DNA of 64,000 bases from Dactylonectria macrodidyma (Eukaryota; Ascomycota; Sordariomycetes; Hypocreales; Nectriaceae). The stretch lies in assembly GCA_020744425.1 (NCBI GenBank), contig JAGMUV010000026.1:310001-374000 (forward strand), read 5' to 3'. Shown here piece by piece: positions 1 to 9,567 of the stretch. A model generated the notes under the pieces. The model saw nothing but the letters and a program-made list of their open reading frames with translations. It was not told the DNA's origin and did not search any database. Position 1 is the first letter of the stretch. Each line of letters begins with the position of its first letter. The translations under genes were made by a program, and so were the position numbers.

Positions 1-1084
1 ATAAATTACAAAATATTCCCCCGATACCCTGAACTCTCATACCAATCCTAAGACTCGGCGGCTAGAACATGCTGCGTGGCAGTTATCGTCATGTGGAACC
101 GGTAAGGCTTGATCTTTCGCTCGAACATCTCATCCAGTTCGGCTGTGGATCGACTGTACAACACCTCATGATTGAAATGTCCCAAAAGTATTGTCTTGAC
201 CTGAAAAGTGCTGCTGTAAATAAGAGGTGCGGAAAAGCTAGAGTTATAGAACGAATGCAGCGAACAAGATGAGATAGATCAAGCTGTTGGCTTTAGAGAC
301 TCTAAGACTTCAAGTAGTATGCTAGGTGACCCCACATGGCACGATCCCATACCCCGCGAAGAGTAAAAGGGGAAGTTTGGAGAAGAAGGGGTAAACCAGC
401 ATGGACTCAATGATTCGCATTTTTTCTCAGCTCACGGGGAACTCGGTGCAGCTGAGAGCGAGTCAGGAGATGGTGTTGACAGGTCACAGAGTACCAAATC
501 GGGTCCACATGGCAGGTATCATGAATCGACTTGACAAAAGTTCCGCGACTGATCATGAGACACCGGCTAAATGGAGTGAAGGATACCCCCTTGTCCAAAG
601 ACGCATGACAACAATCTCGTTAGAGTCATGGTCTCACAGAATGAGTGGAGTGTTTGTTGTGCTTGGGCCAACACTGACCGTAACATACTTTACGCTTATG
701 CTTCCGTAAAATACTTGGAAACAACGATTGGCTGCTTGGCGTAGGGTCCACCGGCTATTTTAACCCCTTTCGTGACATCCTCGGCCCTTGACCTGGCTAT
801 GCAGACTGGTGTGTCTAGCGTGTTAACGACTGGCAGGCGACACAACAGCATCTCTCAGCGATTTACCCCATACACTTTACAGGACCATATTTTAAGTCTC
901 CAAAGTCGGCCGGAATTGCCCCGAGCAAGTTCATTGCGAGATTCGAGGCTCGGTTACCATGGCCATTCACCCTGCGCAAGACAAACCCTCGCATGGTTGA
1001 GTTGCGTCATATATTTTAAGAGATGCCAATCTCAATACATATCTCGGCTTCTGTAACAAACTCATCAGGCCGCCCAAGATTAAC
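1..1084. other. Gene-poor flank upstream of GH43 gene
   Basis: I see no recognisable gene here. A 102-codon plus-strand frame (401-709) and a few shorter ones have no family resemblance I can name. The last 100-150 bases, which include a TATATTTTAAG stretch near 1010, are the presumed promoter of the GH43 gene that starts at 1085. Confidence 0.5.
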
Positions 1085-2740
1085 ATGGCCTCTTCCAACC
1101 CCGTTATTCCCGGCTTTGCCCCTGACCCCTCAGTAACTCTCATCAGGGACACCTTTTTCCTGGTCAATTCGAGTTTCCACCTATTCCCCGGCCTGCCTAT
1201 TTACGCCTCGCGGGACCTGCAGACCTGGACACACATCGGTAACGCCATCAACCGCACCTCGCAGCTATCCCTTAGTGGTTCAACGGTCCTTGCTCACGGA
1301 CTCGACGACCCCAAAGCTGACAAGATTGTGGGTGCCGGAGGGCTATATGCTCCCACCATTCGTCACCAGAATGGCAGGATCTATATCGTCTGCACTAACG
1401 TCGAGCACGTTAAGCCTGATAAGACGGACGGTGCATGGGGCATCAAGTTTCATAATTTTATTATCTCGACAGATGATATATGGGCTTGTGACTGGAGTAA
1501 TCCCGTCTACTCCGACTTCCACGGCATCGACCCCGACCTCTTCTTCGACGATAATGGTCGCGTCTATGTTTCTGGATCGAGCTGGTATTCAAACCCTAGT
1601 ACCATCAATTGCTTCGAGATTGATCCCGTAACGGGAGAAAAGCTGACATCTGAGCGCACCATCTGGGGTGGCTTTAGCATGATCATCCCCGAGGGACCTC
1701 ATATCTATAAGCGAGGAGAGTGGTACTACCTTCTCGATGCCGAAGGCGGGACGCACGAGGGTCACCGACTGGCCATGGCTCGTTCGCGAGACATTTTGGG
1801 CCCATACGAGCAGTGTCCGCATAATCCAATCCTCAGGCCTCAGTCGCAAGACGATAAACCATATGTTTGTTGGGCTGGACATGGAGATCTTATACAAGAT
1901 CCTAAGGGTGCCTGGTGGCTGTTGTGTCTCGCGGCCCGTTCAGACAAGCAAGGACGGTGTGGCCTGGGCCGTGAAACATTTCTGACCTCTGTTGTATGGC
2001 CCAGGGATGAATCGTGGCCAGAGATTGCTCAGCCCATCACGATGTCGTTGCCTGACAAACTCTTGACCAGAGAACCCCTGCCGCAGAAGACTGATCCAAG
2101 GAATGAACTTCTGTGGATTCGGGATATTGACCTGACGGCTTTTGAGGTATCCAAAGACGCTCAAGACTTGCAAATAAGGGCGTCCACGGACGATCTAACC
2201 GACTCGAGATCACAGCCCGTCTCCTTTGTTGGCAAGCGTCAGCGCAAGCTTCAAGGAACGAGCAGCGTTAGTCTATCCCTGAGCCAAAGCATTGGCGGCA
2301 CTCGCATGAAAGCCGGGTTGGCATACTACAAGGACGAACACCGCTTTGCTCGCGTCTATTTCAACTTTTCCACCATGTCGGTGTGGACCGATGTACGAAA
2401 TTCGGGGCGTCGTCCGAGCATCCTGCGCAACAAGGAGGTCGTAAAGCTTGATAAACACCAGATTGAACGTGCGGAGAATATAGACCTCCGGATTCAATTC
2501 ACGGAGACGGCATTGGATCTGCAGTATTCTCTGTGTTTAACTGATGGGCCATATAATGATGGCTGGGTGGATGCTGGAAGTGCCGATATTCTTGACTTGA
2601 CCGATCGAGATTTCACCGGGCCATGTTTTGGCGTATTTGCAACTACGAAGAGCACAGTTGAGGGAGATGGAAACGGAGTAGTTCCAGCCCTTGAAGACGG
2701 AAGTTGCAAAGCCATATTTCAAAAGTTCATTATGGAGTAA
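1085..2740 (+). CDS. Glycoside hydrolase family 43 (beta-xylosidase / arabinofuranosidase-like)
   Basis: This intronless 551-residue protein opens with the GH43 signature NPVIPGFAPDPS, where Asp14 is the expected catalytic base. Next come GIDPDLFFDD (Asp149, pKa modulator) and EGPHIYK (Glu203, general acid), all at the spacing of the five-bladed beta-propeller. Residues about 330-551 look like the C-terminal beta-sandwich common in fungal beta-xylosidases. There is no signal peptide, so it probably acts inside the cell on imported xylo- or arabino-oligosaccharides. It is convergent with the Zn2Cys6 regulator at 2891-4200, separated by 150 bp, a possible but unproven regulatory pairing. The exact substrate (xyloside, arabinoside or galactoside) cannot be read from sequence. 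The chosen start gives the conserved N-terminus directly. Confidence 0.93.
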   Translation: MASSNPVIPGFAPDPSVTLIRDTFFLVNSSFHLFPGLPIYASRDLQTWTHIGNAINRTSQLSLSGSTVLAHGLDDPKADKIVGAGGLYAPTIRHQNGRIYIVCTNVEHVKPDKTDGAWGIKFHNFIISTDDIWACDWSNPVYSDFHGIDPDLFFDDNGRVYVSGSSWYSNPSTINCFEIDPVTGEKLTSERTIWGGFSMIIPEGPHIYKRGEWYYLLDAEGGTHEGHRLAMARSRDILGPYEQCPHNPILRPQSQDDKPYVCWAGHGDLIQDPKGAWWLLCLAARSDKQGRCGLGRETFLTSVVWPRDESWPEIAQPITMSLPDKLLTREPLPQKTDPRNELLWIRDIDLTAFEVSKDAQDLQIRASTDDLTDSRSQPVSFVGKRQRKLQGTSSVSLSLSQSIGGTRMKAGLAYYKDEHRFARVYFNFSTMSVWTDVRNSGRRPSILRNKEVVKLDKHQIERAENIDLRIQFTETALDLQYSLCLTDGPYNDGWVDAGSADILDLTDRDFTGPCFGVFATTKSTVEGDGNGVVPALEDGSCKAIFQKFIME

Positions 2741-2890
2741 CCTCGATAATAAGGGAAATGGAAGCCAGAGTGGCTCCATTGACGTATCACAACTCAAAGC
2801 GTGAGAGAGAGGCTAAAGATTCGTTGGGTGACAAGATTTGGACAATTCGTTGTTTCTTTTTCTTTACTTGCTTTTGATTCCAAAAGCTCT

Positions 2891-4200
2891 TCAAGGGAGC
2901 CACTCGTGATATACTGGACCCAAGATCTCACGAAGCTCGCGTAGTATATGATTACCCCAGCTATCCAGAAACCAATACCCCTTTATTGACTTCATGAGAA
3001 CACCAAAGAAGCAAAGGATAACAAGCGCTACCTTGTGTTTCGTCTTAAGTGCCTCGATGAATGCCTCATCTACGAAATACACCCAGGCCATTATAGCAAT
3101 AAAATCTTGAGATTTATTTTCATCAGCCAGTGGTTTCATCTGCACAAACAGGGTGAAACAGTTGGTGATGGAGTCGACATGTTGTCTGTAAGAGACGTCA
3201 GGATCGGATTCGGGTAGAGCTTGGAGTGATTGCTGCAGATGCGAGAGTGACGCACGCCAGTCCCAGCCTGGATGCTCAATCTCAAATCGCCGTTCTCGAG
3301 GTTGATAGTCGTTGATGGGGCATTGGCAGTTCGCAGCATGAGATGGCACATGTGTAGTTGGATCCAGAACATCTGTAAAAACAACCTCCGAGCCAAAGGT
3401 TCTCAGGACGGCGCGGACGCCGCCCACGAGATGCAGCCAGGAAACGCTACCGTCGTTGGTGATGAGGACGAGATCTCCCGGCTTTGGCCCCTTGGCGAAG
3501 GCGATGAAACAGATGAGGCTGGCAATGGTGTAGATGGCTTGGCAGTTATCGAGGGTAATATCCGCGACCATGGCGGTTGCCGCACGCGCAGCAATGGTGT
3601 AATGTTTCTCGGCTAGCAAGAGATTTTTGGGGGCCTCGAGAACGTTGGTCTTGATGAGGTGATAGGCCGAAATGGAGATCATGGCGTGCGCGATGCCTGG
3701 GTATGCTCTGGCCAGCTGAGGAGCGCCGTCGCGCCATACGTGGGAATAGCCTAATGACGGGGCTGTAATGCTCAGGTAATGGTGAAAGGCCATGAGCTCA
3801 TTCAAATCAAAGTGCGGGGAGGGCACTGGATTATCTTGTTGGGCTTGTATGGTATCGCCGGCAATGCTGCCGTTGACGCTACCACTGCCACTGTCGTTGC
3901 TCTCAATCTCATCAGCACTTGAGCGCAGCATAAACTGGGCCCAGTCACGGCGAGGCCTGCCACGTCGTCTCTGTTTATGACTGACCAAGGGGACTCTCCT
4001 GGGTTCTGATGGACGCGAGTCCCGTGACTCAGGCTGCACGCATTCGATACCGAATATTCTGCATCTGTCACAACCGGGCTTCTTCTCGTCACACTAGGGT
4101 CAGGCTATCAGCTCGGTAAGGCAGTGTGCAATGGGTGGACTCACGTTGATCTTCCTCAACTTGCAGCCGCAACAGCCGAAACGAGACTTTGTGCGTACAA
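2891..4200 (-). CDS. Zn2Cys6 transcription factor (UPC2-like architecture), 5' end unresolved
   Basis: The long frame (2891-4093) encodes a regulator whose zinc cluster is split by a 51 bp intron at 4094-4144 (GTGAGT...CCTAG). Joining the exons gives CCGCKLRKIN followed by CDEKKPGCDRCRIFGIEC, an exact C-x2-C-x6-C-x6-C-x2-C-x6-C Zn2Cys6 cluster. After it come a basic linker RRRGRPRRDW and a fungal-specific regulatory domain ending in CFFGVLMKSIKGYWF. The order zinc cluster, GRPR-DW linker, helical domain matches the sterol-uptake-regulator (UPC2) style of factor, a large family that is not restricted to sterols. Upstream of the first cysteine the frame runs into a stop without an ATG, so a further short exon is likely. 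The C-terminal part resembles the proteins at 4756-5421 and 35330-36845. The target genes are unknown; the neighbouring GH43 gene is one candidate. Confidence 0.85.
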
Positions 4201-4431
4201 TTACCTGAGACCCCAGCTCGTCTTGAGATTGGTAGGTTGCTATTTTCGATCAAAGAATGGTCTTCACTGCAGTCTAGAAATTGGGTCTAAGTCGGGAAAA
4301 ATCGCAAAGCGAGGCGAAAATTTGGTTGCAAATCCGAATCCGAGGTTTACGGGCTTTTAATCGATTTTACGCATTGATAGTCTCACCATACCGCCAATAA
4401 GCGGGGGAGACTATCATTTTAAGTGCCGAGC

Positions 4432-4455
4432 AGGTTCAGGTTCAGGTTCAGGTTC
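4432..4455. repeat. (AGGTTC)4 microsatellite
   Basis: Four consecutive copies of a 6 bp unit lie in the gene-poor stretch between the regulator at 2891-4200 and the truncated regulator at 4756. Nothing else in 4200-4755 is recognisable. Confidence 0.8.
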
Positions 4456-4755
4456 TATTCCTACTCGGTTTTAGCCGCCATTACCCGGCAGCCATGCCCG
4501 GTCAGCAGCTCCTGGCTGACAGCCGAAGTGTCCATCTTGTGGGCACCCCACTTCGCCTTCTTGTTGAAACAAAGGCCAACCGCCCCCAGAGTTCCTGCCA
4601 TATCTACTCTACTTCGCTAGGTACATGTCTCTCTGTTGAAGAGTCCCATACGTTGTTGTCCAATTTGTTATTCTTCTAGGATTTCCATCTGTCGTTTTTC
4701 GAAGTATTCTGATTTGTGTAACCAAGCCCGACTCTACCAGAGGATGCACTCGTGA

Positions 4756-5421
4756 CTACACGCTGTTTGTCTCGGTCTCTTCTGGGTCCAGGAGGCCCGA
4801 AACCTTGAGGGGCCACTCCATCCATCTCGCCATGTCTATGTTCCCCATGGCCTCTTCTCGAATGTTGACGAGAATCTGTTCTGCCCACACATCCATATTC
4901 CAAATATTCCTCATCGTCCTTAACAGAACGACGTAGCAGGCCAAGATGAGCAGGCTAACTAGGTCCCTCCGGCACACACAGGCTAGGAAGTCGTCCTCCA
5001 ACATATAGATCCAAATGAAGATGAATCTGTGAATCGGCGATATGTCGCACGAACCCTCTACGTCTCGATCATAGGTGGCTGCGTAGATTGGCTCTATGGA
5101 ATCGAGAGCGCGGAAGCGTACCGCAACATCCAGGTCGCCAAATGACGCTGACAAATCTCGAAGCCATTCTAGCGGCGCTACCCACTCGATTCGTTCCAAG
5201 TTCTCCCGAATGAACGACTGCCGGAAAGTTGACGGGTCTTCTGGACGGCGGTGCAGCGGCGCCGTGGGCCAGGAAAACAACACCGGGTGGGGAAGGCAAG
5301 TCTGATGAGGCGAACACCCCGGATCAAGGGGATGCAGAGCCGAGGATCTGTCGGATCCCCTCCAGCCATCAGGCAACTTATGTGGGCTTAAGGGCAACAG
5401 AGTGGCAGCTCTTGCACACAC
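4756..5421 (-). pseudogene. Truncated Zn2Cys6-family regulator (C-terminal half only)
   Basis: From about 5283 downward this frame matches the C-terminal half of the regulator at 35330-36845. Shared blocks include the pair RIEWVAP / RVEWVDP, then RFIFIWIYMLEDD / RYVFIWLYLMEDG, then DLVSLLILACYVVLLRTM / DPVSLLLVAYYTVLLRTL. No zinc cluster or GRPRKDW linker can be found upstream on this strand, and the first 60-70 codons are unrelated low-complexity sequence. The DNA-binding half has therefore been lost. It could be a relic, or a gene for a DNA-binding-deficient protein if transcribed. It lies on the same strand as the related factor at 2891-4200, consistent with an old tandem duplication. Confidence 0.7.
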
Positions 5422-6098
5422 CCCTTGGTCGATCTCTAGATGCCGGCCAAGTCGGTTAAATTCAGTTTAGGTTGGTCTAGCCTGGTAGCCGCAGATAGGA
5501 TACTGCGTAAAATCAGCGATTGGTTGTTTAACAGTGGGACCTTGTATGACCGGCAGTTTCTGGGATGTGCTCGGCTGGTGCTCCGCTCATTGATTCCGGA
5601 TGCTACGTAGTAGTTCCCTCGGGGCGTGTTGGTTGGTACACAGTGACTCGCCTGAAACTCAGTTGATGAACGGATTGAGAGCGCTTAGGGGTAGCCTCAT
5701 TCAGAAAACTTAAATTTACACGGCATCTCGCCACAGCCCAGAGCTCGACATGTTCGAGAATACTCCCATGTTCTTGCAGATGCTAGTGCTCTCCACGGCT
5801 GTCAAACTCTCCGGGCGTTCAAAATATGGGGTTGACTGGTGGGGCGGCAACATAAGCATTGAGCTGGTGATGATCTCCCGACAATCCGGTTGTTGACGTG
5901 TACCACGCATTCAATGCATGCTCTTGTCGGTCGGGGTTTCAATGCCAGTATTTGGCTCATAATATCGATCACATTTGACCACGAAAGGGCTGTTACGCTG
6001 GCAAGGAGGGAATTCGATCAACGACCCGGGAGTATTACGAGATTGGGAAAATCCTAAAGTTAAGCCTCATGACTCAGAACCGGCAGATCGTCTGACAA
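5422..6098. other. Intergenic region, nothing recognised
   Basis: No coding frame with family resemblance, no RNA gene and no clear repeat was seen on either strand. A 64-codon minus-strand frame at 5716-5910 has no supporting features. Confidence 0.5.
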
Positions 6099-8215
6099 TC
6101 AAGTAACAACAACACGGCAGCGACCAAGGTTAGCAACCCGCCCAAAGATGCTACCCTTATCGCCGTCCCTGTGGGCGGTAACCTTGATCACCGGATAATA
6201 CGTGCCCGGTTTGTCGTAGACAAAGCTCGCCATGACATCGACACTCTCCTCAGCAGAGGTAAGCGGCGCAGCCGTAAAGTCGCCAACCCCTAGGAAATCC
6301 CACTCCATCGAAATAATCTTACCCGTGTCGGTGGGGACCTCAGCAAATGCCTCGAACAATACAGGACTGCCCACCGCAACTTTATGTCGATCACTGCCAT
6401 TAACCTGGAGAACGACAATCGGCTGGACGCCATAGCGTTGCGAAGCGTCCTTGGCAACCACCACCTGGCTGTCCACGACCGTGTAATTTGTATTTTGCGG
6501 CGGCTCAACGCCCCGCTCAACCCAAGCACTGAGGTCTCGCAATGCCTGGTGGATCATGGGAGAGCCATCAACGATACGCGCAGCGTAGGACCCGGATGGA
6601 AGGGCCCCGCCGAAGCCAGCGGTAAAGGTGTGCTCAGCGTGCTCGTTATACCACAGGCGGTAGTTGTCGTGGGCCCGCGCACCGAGCTCCTGTTCGACCT
6701 GGCTGCGGTACCAGTCGGCATGCCACGGGAAGGCGTCGTAGTCGGCCATATTATTAACCGCGATGACCTTACACTGAATGTTACCCGTGAACAGACTCTG
6801 GCTCGTGGCCTGGGCTGCGCTAAGGCTCCCATCCACGGAGCGCTGAGGGTAGATTGGTTGGCCTTCGGCGTCCTTGAACTGATCGAATCCGTAGAACCCG
6901 GCACGCTTTGGGATCTGATACCGGTAGTAAGGGTGCATAGCGATGAACGCGAGGTTGTCGATCTGAACATTCAGTCCCTTATCGAGGCTAGAGAAGACCC
7001 CGTCGTTTCCACTGGCCTGGACAGTTAGGATCTTATCGTTGAGCGATCCAGTGAGCGCGCCGGCACTACTATTCTTGGCAGAGAAGAGCGTGAATTGAAG
7101 GCCCGGCTGCGCAGTAGGTGCCTTGTCTAACGTCAGGTGGATAGTCTGATCTCCGATCTTCTCGACCTGGTCGATTCGCGAAGTCTGGTTCACGACTTGA
7201 ACCCGGATCAAATCACCGAGCTCCGACTGCTCTGTCCCGAGGTATCCGGGTGCACTCCAGAAGTCTTGGACATAGGTGGGGTCGACGCCATTGATACCGC
7301 CGCTGAACTGCGCCAGAACAGACGAGTTACCGACGGAAGCGAAGATCTCCCAGACCCCTATAGGAATCCCCATCTTCGTCGCCTCAGTGAATATATCCCG
7401 CTCAAGCGTAGTCAGATGATGGCGCGGGTCATGTCCACCGGGACGAACCGCATCTGCAATTTGGGCTGCCTTGCCCTTCAATACAAGTCCAGCCAGCGCG
7501 CGCGTGGAGGGGTTGCCCAGGTACGAGACGGGCACGGCCTGGAGGAAGGGGACAGCACCGTCCCAGACGCCACGGGAACTCTCCATGGCCCCAACAGTCT
7601 GCAATGAGCCACCACTACCGCCGTAGACGTAGCCGAAGATGTGCCGGCAGCCCGATTTATAGTACTCAGCAGCAATCAGGCGGGCGACCTTGGCCGTAGC
7701 AGCGTCAGCTCGGAAGCCGATCATCCCCGAGATTTGGACGGCGTAGCCACCGCTTTCGATGGAGAATTGTATGGTTTCATTTTCTGCATCCTGGGTGGCG
7801 AGAGGGTACACAAATTGGAAGAAGCGGCCCTCCCACTGATTAGCCGGCGGGAGATAGATGTTGAATTTAATGGTCGTTCCGTTAAAGTGGCCTGAGACTA
7901 GCCGGTGAGGGATAGGCGCGATCGAGTCGACCTCGCCATCGATGACTGCTGTGACGAATGAAGGGTCCGTACAGTTTGGGGTGACAAATCGAGAGCTGCC
8001 GGGGAGCTGTGGAGGACATTCCGGCGCGGTCGAGGTGAAGACACGACCAACAAATTGTGCACCTGCGCCGAAGGTTAGGAGGCCGAGAGTGAGGATTGAA
8101 AGCTTGAGTGACCCGAGCAGCCTGTGGGTAACGGAGGTCAGTATGGATCAAGTAATACTAGACTCAGGAATACGAGTTCTTACCGGAAGCCGCCGGCACG
8201 ACGAGGCGTCGCCAT
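6099..8215 (-). CDS. Secreted alpha/beta-hydrolase-like protein with C-terminal PKD-like domain
   Basis: Two exons, 8184-8215 and 6099-8121, flank a 62 bp intron (GTAAGA...CCACAG) and encode 684 residues. The first exon supplies MATPRRAGGF and the second continues into a hydrophobic signal sequence (SLKLSILTLGLLTFGAGA), so the protein is probably exported. Around residues 173-183 is GYVYGGSGGSLQT, a nucleophile-elbow-like motif with Ser near 180. Near the C-terminus EWDFLGVGDF followed by FVYDKPGTYYPVIKV resembles a PKD beta-sandwich. The substrate is unknown; an esterase or peptidase role is inferred from the fold pattern alone. Several N-glycosylation sequons (NCT, NGT, NET) support secretion. 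Long antisense frames inside it are shadows. Confidence 0.75.
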
Positions 8216-8932
8216 CTCAAGAGTGAGCTGTTTGGGGCAGAGTACAATCGGGAACGGGAAAGGGCTGATTGAGGCACGAGTCTCGTGCATATGTGAAGCG
8301 AGAGAGAAGTCAGGCAGACACCGAGTCCCTCGTCTGATGTGAAGACGATGGAACAAAAGATGAAAGGTCGTGGGACCTCGCGTCAAATAAATGGATCCGA
8401 ATGACGCGAACCCGGCATAAAATTGATGGCGTCGCCCTTTCGTTCGAATGCACGACGACGGAACAGCTAAGTTTCGCCCAGGCTCGGGGTTCCCGCTAGG
8501 CATAATCCCGGGTATTTTGTTAGAGTAGGCATCGTATGGATATCTTGGCTTTAGGGGCTTGGTATACGAGGCTTGAATACGTAAAGCCTTCATTAGACCC
8601 CTGAGTTCAGCCAAGAAAGTCCGGGGTTCAATTTAAGCCGGTGCCCGGCGTGGCCGAAGACCCCAAGACCCCAGGAATACGGTTGCACGGTAGGACATGA
8701 GGTGGATGCCTGAGGTGGAGTGCGGGGTCATGCGTCAACTAGTTCGGCTATGCGAACTGCCGCCACGCGTTTAATGCCGACCCCGCAATTCAATTGCGGG
8801 GTTGGTACCGAGTTTGCGCAAGAAGTTACGAGAACTTCGCAACATCTTAACGCGGACCATATCCTAACCACTCAAGCCGACCAATAAACGATTTAACGGC
8901 TTCAGAACGAAGGCAGGAGAGTCAGGAGACCA
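8216..8932. other. Upstream region of the secreted hydrolase gene
   Basis: No gene was recognised. The stretch should hold the promoter of the minus-strand hydrolase starting at 8215. It contains a near-perfect palindrome (8780-8802) and several copies of the core CCCCGCA / TGCGGGG. Confidence 0.4.
8780..8802. promoter_or_regulatory. 23 bp GC-capped palindrome
   Basis: ACCCCGCAATT and AATTGCGGGGT are exact inverted repeats around a single central C. The half-site TGCGGGG also appears nearby at about 8720. A dimeric zinc-cluster factor site is one reading; a hairpin or old transposon end is another. It lies roughly 570 bp upstream of the hydrolase start at 8215. Confidence 0.4.
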
Positions 8933-9148
8933 ATGATGCCAGGTCAACAACCTGCTGCTAGCTCAGCCTTTGACATTGATACTCACGTCCCCCACATCAT
9001 CCTCCTCGTCATCTCCTGTTTCTTGGCCGTCGTCATCTTCATCATCATCACTGGACACGCCCGACCCCTCGCTTTCGGCCTCACTCCCTGGATCGTAGTC
9101 CTCTTCATCCTCGTCATCGTCCTCTTACGGCCGGAGGTCCGCTTCTAG
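8933..9148 (+). CDS. Possible small two-helix membrane protein
   Basis: A 71-codon frame encodes a polar N-terminus (about 20 residues) and two hydrophobic stretches, about residues 21-40 (IILLVISCFLAVVIFIII) and 52-66 (TPWIVVLFILVIVLL). I recognise no family. The compact membrane pattern and an ATG context of CCAATGATG are the only support. It could equally be a chance frame next to the Mutator-like element that starts at about 9.5 kb. Confidence 0.3.
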   Translation: MMPGQQPAASSAFDIDTHVPHIILLVISCFLAVVIFIIITGHARPLAFGLTPWIVVLFILVIVLLRPEVRF

Positions 9149-9567
9149 CTATGCTTTTCCAGCTCTGTCTGTTGAAATGAGAAGATTTTTATTGCTTAAT
9201 TCATACTGAATGTACAGTAGGGGAACCACTGTTTATGTACAGGTACGATCTCTTGTAGAATGTTCCTCCTTCTTCCACACCTTGCCACCGACTTGGTCGC
9301 CTCACACTTGTGATCTCCAACAAAGTTCGCCTATCAGGACCAGCATCGCATCAAGGGGCTCAACGCGGAAACCTGCCATTACCTGTCGTCCAGATGCGCC
9401 TGAGTCCGATTCAATCACGGCCCTCCCGTCAGACTCGCCCCGACCGCATCGCAACCGTCATCTCCCAAAAAATTATCAGGAATTTGACTAAGAACCCATT
9501 GGAGCAGTCCCCTTAATGCATCGACAAGTAGCGACCTCCTGAAGCCACAAATTGACTGCCATATCTA

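Noticed and set aside
401..709. 102-codon frame in the left flank
   Set aside because: No family similarity, no start context or neighbour support; overlaps an equally open antisense frame.
6384..7607. Long plus-strand frames (214 and 156 codons) opposite the secreted hydrolase
   Set aside because: They are antisense shadows of a strongly supported gene, with no domain pattern of their own.
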